A stretch of DNA of 60,464 nucleotides from CALJUZ01 sp003387805 (GTDB taxonomy: Bacteria; Bacillota; Limnochordia; Limnochordales; ZCTH02-B6): positions 1 through 60,464 of the forward strand of contig CALJUZ010000138.1 in assembly GCA_937975235.1 (NCBI GenBank), in the 5' to 3' direction. How positions within the stretch are numbered: position 1 is the stretch's first letter; every line of letters begins with the position of its first letter. The notes under the pieces were generated by a model, which saw nothing but the letters and a program-made list of their open reading frames with translations, searched no databases and was not told the DNA's origin. This document shows, piece after piece, positions 43,956 through 51,341 of the stretch. A program made the position numbers and the translations under genes.

Positions 43956-44498
43956 TTAGGCCTCCGCGGCCTTGGCCGCCTGGACTTCCAGCTCGATGGT
44001 GACTTCGTCGCCCACCAGGAAGCCGCCGGCCTCCAGCGGAGCGTTCCACGTCAGGCCGAAGTCCTTGCGGTTGACCTTGGCCTTGGCGCTGAAGCCGATC
44101 TTCTCGTTGCCCCACGGGTCCACGGCCTTGCCCAGGTACTCGGCCTCCAGGGTGACGGGCTTGGTCACGTCGCGGATGGTGAGCTCGCCCTCGATGGTGT
44201 AGCTGTTTTCGCCGGTCTTGGTGACCTTGGTGCTCTTGTACGTCAAGTGCGGATACTTTTCCACCTCGAAGAAATCCGCGGACCGCAGGTGGTTGTCGCG
44301 GTCTTCGTTGCGCGTGTCGACGCTGGCCGCGTCAATCTTCACTTCCACCTCGGCGTCGGTCCAGTCGTCGGGGTTGCCCTTGATGGTGCCCTCAACGCCT
44401 CCGAAGCGGCCTTTGACCGTCGTGATCATCAGGTGGCGAATGCCGAATTCGACGATGGTGTGGCTGGGGTCGATGGTCCACGTTGTTTGATTGCTCAA
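43956..44498 (-). CDS. YceI-family lipocalin-like protein
   Basis: This 180-residue protein matches the YceI family, which forms a lipocalin-like barrel that binds isoprenoid lipids. It opens with TTWTIDPSHTIVEFGIRHLMITTVKG (split here as TTWTIDPSHT and VEFGIRHLM), then has DASSVDT-like DAASVDTRNEDRDNHL, ADFFEVEKYPHLTY and GDEVTIELEVQ, in family order. It has no signal peptide, so it is cytoplasmic, unlike E. coli YceI. The start is a TTG with AAGAGGG 12 bases upstream; no better start exists. A perfect promoter lies upstream with an inverted repeat near its start point, and an HxlR regulator is divergently encoded, so redox or electrophile control is likely. Confidence 0.92.
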   Translation of the reverse strand: MSNQTTWTIDPSHTIVEFGIRHLMITTVKGRFGGVEGTIKGNPDDWTDAEVEVKIDAASVDTRNEDRDNHLRSADFFEVEKYPHLTYKSTKVTKTGENSYTIEGELTIRDVTKPVTLEAEYLGKAVDPWGNEKIGFSAKAKVNRKDFGLTWNAPLEAGGFLVGDEVTIELEVQAAKAAEA

Positions 44499-44560
44499 AA
44501 CGAGTCCGCTCCCTCTTGAAATTTTCCCCCGCTCGGGTTAGCTTATTATTGCCAAGCAGG

Positions 44561-44573
44561 TTACGTTTTGTAA
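44561..44573. promoter_or_regulatory. Candidate HxlR-type operator
   Basis: TTAC-GTTTT-GTAA is an inverted repeat placed at the predicted transcript start of the yceI gene. The TTAC/GTAA arms resemble sites of HxlR-family regulators such as YodB. The adjacent HxlR gene is the likely regulator; this is inference. Confidence 0.5.
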
Positions 44574-44581
44574 GCGAGTTC

Positions 44582-44610
44582 ATTATACGCACTGCCTATC
44601 CGCGTGTCAA
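44582..44610 (-). promoter_or_regulatory. Consensus promoter of the yceI gene
   Basis: On the minus strand perfect TTGACA (plus positions 44605-44610) and perfect TATAAT (44582-44587) are 17 bases apart. It is the strongest promoter match in the window. Confidence 0.85.
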
Positions 44611-44741
44611 GCATTTTGTGGTACACTAGCGGCGAGAGCGCTTACCCCGTTCTGCGGCGCACTTAGTGTGCCCCATTCTCCGGGCGGAGCGGCGGCACGA
44701 CACGCCGTTGGGCTTTGCGCCTTGCCAGTGGGGTGGGAACG

Positions 44742-45092
44742 TTGGTGCTGGAACCGGAAACCCTCGAACGAATGTGTCCCCGCTACGAAGCGGCGGTGCA
44801 GCTTTTGGGCAAGAAGTGGACCGGCATGCTGCTGCGGGTGCTGCTGGCGGGGCCCACCAGATTCTCGGAGTTCACCCGGCAAATACCGGACGTCAGCGCC
44901 CGCCTGGTGGCGGAGCGCCTGAAGGAACTGGAAGAACACGGCATCGTGGTCCGCACCGTGCATCCGGACCGGCCGGTGACGGTGGAGTACTCGCTGACGG
45001 AAAAAGGCCGGGCTCTAGCGCCGGTGGTGGAGGCCATCCAGCGGTGGGCCGAGCGCTGGTGCGACGTGGAGCAAGACCAAACCGAGTCCTGA
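44742..45092 (+). CDS. HxlR-family transcriptional regulator
   Basis: This winged-helix protein of about 116 residues belongs to the HxlR group, many of which sense thiol or electrophile stress. The family pattern is clear: MCPRYEAAVQLLGKKWTGML, then FSEFTRQIPDVSARLVAERL, then LEEHGIVVRT and VEYSLTEKGRAL. A Cys sits in the conserved N-terminal position (MCPRY) used as a redox sensor in several members. The start is uncertain: TTG at 44742 follows a G-rich stretch, while ATG at 44772 starts exactly at MCPRY. It is divergent from the yceI gene, which it probably controls, and lies upstream of uvsE. Confidence 0.88.
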   Translation: MVLEPETLERMCPRYEAAVQLLGKKWTGMLLRVLLAGPTRFSEFTRQIPDVSARLVAERLKELEEHGIVVRTVHPDRPVTVEYSLTEKGRALAPVVEAIQRWAERWCDVEQDQTES

Positions 45093-45180
45093 CGATTGCT
45101 TCGGCGCCGGCGCGGGCGCTCCGCGGCGCGAAGGGACGGGAGACGGCCCGGACGGGGCAGACTAGGCAGGGGTGTGCTCC

Positions 45181-46113
45181 GTGCCGGCCGGACTCGGTTT
45201 CGTTTCCATCTGCTTGAGCGAAAAGGACTGCTCGCCCGCGGGTGACGTGACCGTCAAGTCGCTGGAGAAGCTGCCGGACGCCGAAGCCCGCATCGGCCGC
45301 ATTCGGCGCATCGCGAAGCGCAATCTCGCCAACACGCTCCGCATCCTGTCCTTCATGAAGTGGCACGGCTTGTCCGTGTACCGTTTTGCCACGCATCTCA
45401 TTCCGCTGGCCACCCACGAAGCCACCGCCGGCTGGGAGTGGTGGGCGGACCCCGAGCTGCAGCCGCTGCTGGAGCGCATCGGCCGGGAAGTGAAGCGCCG
45501 CGGCTTTCGGGTCAGCACCCACCCGCCGCAGCTGTGCGTGCTGAATGCGCCCGAGCCCCAAGTGTTTCAGTGGGTGGAGAAATACACGGCGTACCACGTG
45601 CGTCTGTTCGAGGCCATGGGCCTGGACGAGCGGGCCAAGATCGTGCTGCACGTCGGCCGCCGCTTCGCCGGCGGCGTGGCGGCGGGTTTGCGGCAGGCGG
45701 AGAAAAACATGGAGCGGCTGCCGCCCGCGGTCCGCTCCCGCCTGGTGGTGGAGAACGACGACCGCACGTATTCGGCCAAAGACACGCTGCAGCTTTGCCG
45801 GCAGGCCGGCGTGCCCATGGTGTTCGACTGGCACCACCATCTGTGCCGCAGCGACGGCGAGGATTTCCGCGACCTGCTCCCGGACGTTTTCGCCACGTGG
45901 CGGGACCGGCCGCCCAAGGTGCACCTGTCCAGCCCCAAGGACGGGCGCCGGTCCCGGGCCCACGCCGACTACGTGGACCCGGAGGGGGCCCGGCCCTTTC
46001 TGGAGGCCGTCGCGGCGCTGGGCGACTTTGACGTCATGGTGGAGGCGAAGCAAAAGGATTTGGCCGCGCTGCGGCTGCGGGATGATTTTCCCGGGCTGTT
46101 CGCCGGCGGGTGA
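45181..46113 (+). CDS. uvsE: UV-damage endonuclease
   Basis: This 310-residue protein matches UvsE/UVDE, a TIM-barrel endonuclease that nicks 5' of UV photoproducts and other lesions. Family segments are recognisable: SVYRFATHLIPLATH, RVSTHPPQLCVLN, VENDDRTYS, FDWHHH and VMVEAKQKDLA, with the His, Glu and Asp metal ligands in place. The GTG at 45181 follows a CAGGGG ribosome site; an in-frame GTG at 45172 overlaps it. UvsE is common in Bacillus-type spore formers, though nothing else in the window is a sporulation gene. It lies between the HxlR gene and the SRP RNA promoter. Confidence 0.9.
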   Translation: MPAGLGFVSICLSEKDCSPAGDVTVKSLEKLPDAEARIGRIRRIAKRNLANTLRILSFMKWHGLSVYRFATHLIPLATHEATAGWEWWADPELQPLLERIGREVKRRGFRVSTHPPQLCVLNAPEPQVFQWVEKYTAYHVRLFEAMGLDERAKIVLHVGRRFAGGVAAGLRQAEKNMERLPPAVRSRLVVENDDRTYSAKDTLQLCRQAGVPMVFDWHHHLCRSDGEDFRDLLPDVFATWRDRPPKVHLSSPKDGRRSRAHADYVDPEGARPFLEAVAALGDFDVMVEAKQKDLAALRLRDDFPGLFAGG

Positions 46114-46140
46114 AGCCGCCGCGGGCGCGGCAGCGTTTCC

Positions 46141-46170
46141 TTGACATGTGTTCGCACCGGGGCATATAAT
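46141..46170 (+). promoter_or_regulatory. Promoter of the SRP RNA
   Basis: Perfect TTGACA (46141-46146) and perfect TATAAT (46165-46170) are 18 bases apart. The predicted transcript start is near 46177, about 54 bases before the mature RNA. That leader folds as CGCACGG (46178-46184) with CCGTGCG (46200-46206). Confidence 0.88.
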
Positions 46171-46230
46171 GAACGTGCGCACGGATTTCCCTCCGGAAGC
46201 CGTGCGTTCGGCGTCTTTAGGTCACAAGTG

Positions 46231-46502
46231 TGGCCGTGCTAGGCGGGGAGGTAGCGGTGCCCTGTACCCGCAATCCGCTGCAGCGGGGCTGAATTCCCGC
46301 CCTAGGCTTCGTTCCTGTGGAGCCTGCCCCGAGTAAGTGGCGTTGACGATCGGGTCTCGCGCAACGGACCTTCGTGAACCCCGTCAGGTCCGGAAGGAAG
46401 CAGCGGTAAGCGAATGTGTTCGTGTGCCGCGAGGGTGCTCGATCCGAGCCGGCTGCTCGGGTAACGTCCGGAGGGGCAAGTCGACGGCGGGTGCACGGCT
46501 CA
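46231..46502 (+). ncRNA. ffs: Signal recognition particle RNA, large Alu-containing type
   Basis: The sequence has the invariant SRP core CAGGTCCGGAAGGAAGCAGC at about 46385-46404. The 5' Alu-type domain (GCTAGGCGGGGAGGTAGCGG and then CCTGTACCCGC) matches Bacillus-type scRNA. GCCGTGC at the 5' end pairs with GCACGGC at the 3' end, which sets the mature boundaries at about 46233 and 46499. The total of about 270 bases is the long form typical of Gram-positive lineages, not the 114-base Proteobacterial form. It lies just upstream of dnaX as in Bacillus. Confidence 0.95.
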
Positions 46503-46511
46503 TTTTTCCCG

Positions 46512-46538
46512 GCCGGCGGGTTTTCCGCCGGCTTTTTT
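46512..46538 (+). terminator. Intrinsic terminator of the SRP RNA
   Basis: GCCGGCGG (46512-46519) and CCGCCGGC (46525-46532) form a perfect 8-bp stem with a GTTTT loop, followed by six T. Confidence 0.93.
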
Positions 46539-46674
46539 CTATGGCCCGGCCGGGACGCCCCGGCGGCCCGCGGGGCCGCCGCGCCCGGCGCCGCCCGGCC
46601 GTCGTCCGAAAGCGGTGAAGGAAGCCGCGGACCCCCTGACGAAACTAGTGTCGATTCTCCGGGAGGTTTGGCCG

Positions 46675-48531
46675 GTGGCCTACGTTTCGCTTTACCGCAA
46701 ATGGCGTCCGCGCTTGTTTTCCGACGTGGTGGGCCAGCAGCACGTGGTGCGCACCCTCAGCAACGCGCTCGGCGAAGGGCGCATCGCCCACGCGTACTTG
46801 TTCACCGGTCCGCGCGGCACGGGCAAGACCACCGTGGCCCGCCTCTTGGCCAAAGGCCTCAACTGCGTCAACGGGCCCACCGCGGAGCCGTGCGGGCAGT
46901 GCCCGTCGTGCACCCGCATCGCCGAGGGCATGGCCATGGACGTGGTGGAGATCGACGGCGCGTCCAACCGGGGCATCGACGAAATGCGGGAAATCCGGGA
47001 GCGGGTGCGGTACGCTCCCACCGAGGGCAAGTACAAGATCTACATTATCGACGAAGTGCACATGCTGACCAACGAGGCGTTCAACGCGCTCCTGAAAGTG
47101 CTGGAGGAGCCGCCGGCCCACGTGGTGTTCGTGTTCGCCACCACGGAGCCGCACAAAATTCCCGCCACCGTGGCGTCTCGTTGTCAGCGGTTTGATTTCC
47201 GGCGGCTGGGCTCGGCCGACGCCATCGGCCGGCTGAAGCACGTGGCCGCCGCGGAGGGCATCGACGTCACCGACGACGCGCTGGCGCTCATCGCCCGCTA
47301 CGCCGACGGCAGCCTGCGGGACGGCCTGGGCATTCTCGATCAGGCGCGGGCCTACGCCGACCAGGTGACGGCCGACGTGGTGGCCGACGTGCTGGGCGTC
47401 GTGCCGCTGGCCCAGGTGCAGCGGTTCGCCGACGTGCTGGCCGCCGGCGACACCGCGCAGGGGCTGGCGCTGGTGCGGGAGCTGCAGGAGGCCGGCCGGG
47501 ATCTGCGGCAGTTTCTCAAAGACGCGGCCCGGTACTTGCGGGACGTGTTGCTGCTGGGCGCCGGCGACGAAACCGCGGGCGCGGCCCTCAGCGAGGAGGA
47601 CCGGGCGGTCTTGGAGCGCCACGCCCGGGAGCTGGAACCGGACCTCATTTTGGAAGCGATTCAGGCGCTGGGCGCGGCCGACGGCGACATGCGCTGGGCC
47701 GTGCGCTCCAGCTTGCCCGTGGAGATGGCGGTTATCCGGCTGACCCGGGCCGGGGGCCGGGCGGAAGGGGCGGACGGCGCGGCGACGGCTCCGGCCGGGG
47801 GCGCCGCCGCGGCCGGCGGGGATGCGGCGGACACCGCCGCCTTGCTGGCCCGCATCGAGCGCTTGGAGCAGCTGGTCGCGCAGCTGGCCGGCGGCGCCGC
47901 GGCCGGTCCTGCCGCGTCCGGGGGCGGGCCGACCGAACCCCGGGACGCGGCGGTTGCCAAGCCGTCCGTGGCGCCCGCGGCCGGCCCGCCCGCCCAGGCG
48001 GGAACCGAGGCCGCGCTCGCGGCCGGGGATCGGCTGGCCGCCGTCCTGGCCCACTGGGACACGCTGCACCGGACGCTGCGGGAGCGGCGCCACCTGGAGG
48101 TGCAGGCGTTCCTGCGGGAGGGCCGGCCCGTCGCGGTGCGGGGCGACGCCGTCGTCATCGAGTTCCCGCCCCATCGGGGGTTCCACCGCAGCAGCCTGGA
48201 CACCGAGGCCAACCGCCGCATCCTGGAGGACATTCTGAAACCGCTGCTGGGCTGGGATGTCCGGGTGACGACCACGCTGGCGGGCGAGGAGGAAGCCGGC
48301 CCGGGAACTGCGCCGGCGGCTGCCGCGCCGTCCTCCGCCGCGCCGGCGGCCAGGCGGGCGCGAGGCTCCGGGGACGGGGCCGTCAGCCAGGGCCCGGCGC
48401 CGGGGCGGGAAGGCGGGCGTGCCGCGCAGGCGGCGGCGCCTCCGGATGATCCGGTGCAGCATCCGGCGGTGCAGGAGGCGCTGCGGGTGTTCGGGGGCAA
48501 GATCATCGGTGTGGAGCGCCGTGACGCATGA
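46675..48531 (+). CDS. dnaX: DNA polymerase III gamma/tau subunit
   Basis: This 618-residue clamp-loader ATPase assembles the replicative polymerase. Walker A GPRGTGKT is at residues 45-52. Zinc ligands are Cys64, Cys73, Cys76 and Cys79. EIDGASNRGIDEMR and the Walker B segment IYIIDEVHML follow. Domain III ends near residue 360, after which come an Ala/Gly-rich linker and a tau-type C-terminal region that binds the polymerase. The GTG at 46675 follows GGGAGG by 8 bases and matches the family start AYVSLYRKWRP. I see no A-rich slippery site, so a short gamma form made by frameshifting is not evident. It is the first gene of the dnaX-ebfC-recR group. Confidence 0.96.
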   Translation: MAYVSLYRKWRPRLFSDVVGQQHVVRTLSNALGEGRIAHAYLFTGPRGTGKTTVARLLAKGLNCVNGPTAEPCGQCPSCTRIAEGMAMDVVEIDGASNRGIDEMREIRERVRYAPTEGKYKIYIIDEVHMLTNEAFNALLKVLEEPPAHVVFVFATTEPHKIPATVASRCQRFDFRRLGSADAIGRLKHVAAAEGIDVTDDALALIARYADGSLRDGLGILDQARAYADQVTADVVADVLGVVPLAQVQRFADVLAAGDTAQGLALVRELQEAGRDLRQFLKDAARYLRDVLLLGAGDETAGAALSEEDRAVLERHARELEPDLILEAIQALGAADGDMRWAVRSSLPVEMAVIRLTRAGGRAEGADGAATAPAGGAAAAGGDAADTAALLARIERLEQLVAQLAGGAAAGPAASGGGPTEPRDAAVAKPSVAPAAGPPAQAGTEAALAAGDRLAAVLAHWDTLHRTLRERRHLEVQAFLREGRPVAVRGDAVVIEFPPHRGFHRSSLDTEANRRILEDILKPLLGWDVRVTTTLAGEEEAGPGTAPAAAAPSSAAPAARRARGSGDGAVSQGPAPGREGGRAAQAAAPPDDPVQHPAVQEALRVFGGKIIGVERRDA

Positions 48532-48576
48532 CGTCGGGCGCACAAGGTTTGACTTGGTTTGGGGGTAGGCGCGGGT

Positions 48577-48894
48577 ATGCGCAACATGAGCCGCATGTTG
48601 AAACAAGTGCAAAAAATGCAGGCCGACATGATGCGGGTGCAGGAAGAGCTGGCCCAGAAGACGGTGGAGGCCGCCGCGGGCGGGGGCATGGTCAAGGTGG
48701 TGGCCAACGGCCACCAGGAAATCGTCAGCATCGCCATTGACCCGGAGGCCGTCGATCCGGAGGACGTGGAGATGCTGCAGGACATGGTGCTGGCCGCGGT
48801 CAACGAGGCGCTGCGCTCGGCCAAGGAGATGGCGGCCGACGAGATGGCGAAAGTGACGGGCGGGCTCAACATTCCGGGCATGCCGGGGTTGTAA
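48577..48894 (+). CDS. ebfC: Nucleoid-associated protein EbfC/YaaK
   Basis: This 105-residue DNA-binding protein matches the YbaB/EbfC (YaaK) family, almost always found between dnaX and recR. It shows the Met/Gln-rich helix SRMLKQVQKMQADMMRVQEEL, given here as its first part MLKQVQKMQADM. GGGMVKVVANGHQEIVSI, DPEDVEMLQDMVLAAVNEA and a closing GLNIPGMPGL then follow. The ATG at 48577 gives the normal family length; the ribosome site (TAGG within a G-run) is weak. It ends 5 bases before recR. Confidence 0.94.
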   Translation: MRNMSRMLKQVQKMQADMMRVQEELAQKTVEAAAGGGMVKVVANGHQEIVSIAIDPEAVDPEDVEMLQDMVLAAVNEALRSAKEMAADEMAKVTGGLNIPGMPGL

Positions 48895-48899
48895 GCCGC

Positions 48900-49499
48900 A
48901 TGCGTCACTACGCCCGGCCCATCGCCCGTCTTGTCGACGAGCTGAACAAGCTGCCGGGCATCGGCCCCAAGACGGCGCAGCGATTGGCCTATCACATCGT
49001 CACGGGCAGCAGGCAGGACGCCATCGATCTGGCTCAGGCCATCGTGGAGGCGCGGGAGAAGACGATTTACTGCTCCGTCTGCTGCACCATTACCGACACC
49101 GACCCGTGCGCCATCTGCCGGGACGAATCCCGCGACAGGACCACCATCTGCATCGTGGAAGAGCCGAAAGACGTGTTCGTCATCGAGCGCACCCGGGAGT
49201 ACCACGGCCTCTACCACGTGCTGCACGGCGCGATTTCGCCCATGGACGGCGTCGGCCCGCAGGACCTGAAGATCAAGGAGCTGCTGGACCGGCTGCAGGA
49301 CGGCGCGGTGCAGGAAGTCATCCTGGCCACCGATCCCAACATCGAGGGCGAGGCCACCGCGATGTACCTGGCCCGGCTGCTGAAGCCTTTGGGCGTCAAG
49401 GTGACCCGCATGGCCCACGGCATGCCCGTGGGCGGGGATTTGGAGTACGTCGACGAGGTGACGCTGACCAAGGCGCTGGAAGGCCGGCGGGAACTGTAG
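48900..49499 (+). CDS. recR: Recombination mediator protein RecR
   Basis: This 199-residue protein works with RecF and RecO to load RecA at gaps. It has the N-terminal helix-hairpin-helix LNKLPGIGPKTAQRLAYHIV, a four-Cys zinc motif (CSVCCTITDTDPCAIC), a Toprim domain (CIVEEPKDVFVIERT) and the C-terminal ATDPNIEGEATAMYLARLL segment. The length is normal. It follows ebfC by 5 bases with little ribosome site of its own, so coupling is likely. A bidirectional terminator ends the group. Confidence 0.96.
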   Translation: MRHYARPIARLVDELNKLPGIGPKTAQRLAYHIVTGSRQDAIDLAQAIVEAREKTIYCSVCCTITDTDPCAICRDESRDRTTICIVEEPKDVFVIERTREYHGLYHVLHGAISPMDGVGPQDLKIKELLDRLQDGAVQEVILATDPNIEGEATAMYLARLLKPLGVKVTRMAHGMPVGGDLEYVDEVTLTKALEGRREL

Positions 49500-49586
49500 G
49501 CCCCTGTGGGCGCGCGGCGTCCGCAGCGGCGGGGCCACGGGCCGTCCCGCGGCCCGGCCGCCGGACCGCGCCCAAACGGCCCATCC

Positions 49587-49626
49587 AAAAAACCCCGCTT
49601 TCGCGCCGCGGCGCGGAAGCGGGGTT
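49587..49626. terminator. Bidirectional terminator between recR and the XRE-TPR gene
   Basis: AAACCCCGCTT (49590-49600) pairs with AAGCGGGGTTT (49616-49626) around an inner CG-rich stem. TTTTTT follows on the minus strand and TTTCTC on the plus strand. Confidence 0.85.
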
Positions 49627-49656
49627 TCTCACGGCACGCCGGCGGCCGCGCGGCCT

Positions 49657-50982
49657 CTACTCCGATTGCGAGCGGTACAGATCCATGGACAGGCGCAGGC
49701 AGCGGGCCGCGTCCTCGGACTTGCCCGCGGCCTCGTACACTTCGGCCAGCGTCGAGTACGTCTCGATGAGCGACTTGTTGCAGCGCTGCTTTTCGTAGAA
49801 CGCCACGTTGGACTCCAGCTGCTTGGCCGCGGCTTCCCAGTCTTTGCGGGCAATGAACAGGTTGGCCAGCGAGCGGCGGATGTCGGAGGTGCGCCAGCCG
49901 TCCTCGCTGCTGTTGACCGCGGACTGATACAGCTCCACCGCCTGCTTGACGTCGCCTTCCTGCTCGGCCAGCTTGGCCAGAGCCGCCCGCACCCGGCTCT
50001 TGCCGTCCGCGTCGCCTTTGGCCTGGGCCACATCCATGGCCCGCTCGAAGAAGGGCATGGCCGCCTTGCGGCCTTCCGAGGACCGCAGCTCGCCCAGGTC
50101 CACCAGCGCCCGGACCAAAACAATGTGGTCCAGCACCGAGTCGCAGTAGGCCACGGCCCGCTCGGCCCAGTGGATGGCTTCCCGGCGGTTGCCCCGCTCT
50201 TTTTCGACCCGGCTCATGGAGCGGCACAAGTCGCCCCAGCGGTACAGCGTCCTGCACTCGGTGGCCAGCGACTCGGCCCGCTTCAGGTAGCGGTGGGCCG
50301 CGTCCCACTTGCGCAGCTGGGCGGCGGTGAGGCCCATTTCGGTCAGCAGCCGCAGCATGGCGAAGGACGGCTCGGTGTCCTTGTGGGGCGCCAAGCCTTC
50401 CTCATACAGCAGCAGCGCCTTTTCGTAATACTGCAGCGCCTCTTCGCGCCGGCGCATGCGGTTGTGCACGTCGCCCAGCAGCTGGTCCACTTCCGCCCGG
50501 GCCGCGGTGTCGCGGGCCAGGCGGAACTCTTCCGCGGCCAGCTCCAGCGCCTGCACCGCCGCGGGCAGCTGGTCCAGCTCCACCAACGCGTGGGCCCGCC
50601 GCCGGTACACCTGGCCGCGGGTGGCGTAGTCCGTGGGCGCGCATTCGGCCAGCGCCTTCTCGTACGTCTGCAGCGCTTCCTCGAACTTCCCCTGTCGTTC
50701 CAGCAGTTCCCCCGTGGACAGCATGCGCTGCGCCTCCGACGGAGTCGGCGCCAGGTCCGCGTCGTCGTCCAGGAAGTAGCTGACCGGCCGGTTCAGCCGC
50801 TGCGCGAAGATGCGCAGGCTTTTCAGCGACGGGCGGGCCTGGTTCTTCTCGATTTGGCTGATGAAGCTCTTCGTGAACTCCTCGCCCGCGAGATCGGCCT
50901 GGGTCATGCCCATCTGGCGGCGCAATGCACGCATCTTCTCGCCGAGCGTCATTCCTCGATGCTCAGACACGGCCTGATTCAC
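49657..50982 (-). CDS. XRE-family regulator with TPR-like repeats
   Basis: This 441-residue protein has an N-terminal XRE helix-turn-helix (residues about 10-70: GEKMRALRRQMGMTQADLAG, then FISQIEKNQARPSLKSLRIFA). About nine tetratricopeptide-like helical hairpins follow, for example LLERQGKFEEALQTYEKALAE and YYEKALLLYEEGL. The layout is like PlcR/Rap-type or other peptide- or protein-responsive regulators. The GTG at 50982 lacks a good ribosome site; GTG 50967 or ATG 50952 (MTLGEKMRAL) may be the true start. It is convergent with recR and divergent from the decarboxylase gene. No small signalling-peptide gene is evident nearby, so the ligand is unknown. Confidence 0.85.
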   Translation of the reverse strand: MNQAVSEHRGMTLGEKMRALRRQMGMTQADLAGEEFTKSFISQIEKNQARPSLKSLRIFAQRLNRPVSYFLDDDADLAPTPSEAQRMLSTGELLERQGKFEEALQTYEKALAECAPTDYATRGQVYRRRAHALVELDQLPAAVQALELAAEEFRLARDTAARAEVDQLLGDVHNRMRRREEALQYYEKALLLYEEGLAPHKDTEPSFAMLRLLTEMGLTAAQLRKWDAAHRYLKRAESLATECRTLYRWGDLCRSMSRVEKERGNRREAIHWAERAVAYCDSVLDHIVLVRALVDLGELRSSEGRKAAMPFFERAMDVAQAKGDADGKSRVRAALAKLAEQEGDVKQAVELYQSAVNSSEDGWRTSDIRRSLANLFIARKDWEAAAKQLESNVAFYEKQRCNKSLIETYSTLAEVYEAAGKSEDAARCLRLSMDLYRSQSE

Positions 50983-51341
50983 CCCGTTTTGTTTAAGTCT
51001 CGGACTTTCGTTGGGAACATTTGTGCCGGAGTCGTCTAGTTACATTCAAGAGTGAAGGCTCGTACTCCTGCTGGTTAACGTGCAGATGATTGTGATAAAT
51101 GCTTCCTTGAACAACGACGCCCAAACTCCTGCTCAATTGGGTGTGGGAGAAAGGAGAGAAATAAAGTTTTTTTAATTATGGACGCAACCACCCCGGAAAT
51201 CCCGGCATTTGGGCCACCCGCGGCGGGCGGCCGGGCGCCGCGCCCGGCGGCTGCGGTGCCGGCCGGAGCTCGAGCGCAAACCTTTACGGTGGTATAATGA
51301 AACTGGGAAACTGCCCATGCAAGGAGGCCGTCCGCCCGGGT
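50983..51341. promoter_or_regulatory. Divergent regulatory region with an extended -10
   Basis: This 359-base gap has an AT-rich core (51150-51180, with a run of seven T). On the plus strand TGG-TATAAT (51290-51298) is a good extended -10 for the decarboxylase gene, with no clear -35. On the minus strand I cannot pick one promoter for the XRE-TPR gene. I see no DnaA-box cluster and no structured RNA. Confidence 0.55.

Noticed and set aside
47700..48300. Programmed frameshift site for a short DnaX gamma form
   Set aside because: No A-rich slippery heptamer with a downstream hairpin is visible in the linker region.
51080..51185. Possible replication origin (AT-rich patch with TGTGATAA)
   Set aside because: There is only one imperfect DnaA-box-like sequence and dnaA/dnaN are absent. 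It is better explained as a divergent promoter region.
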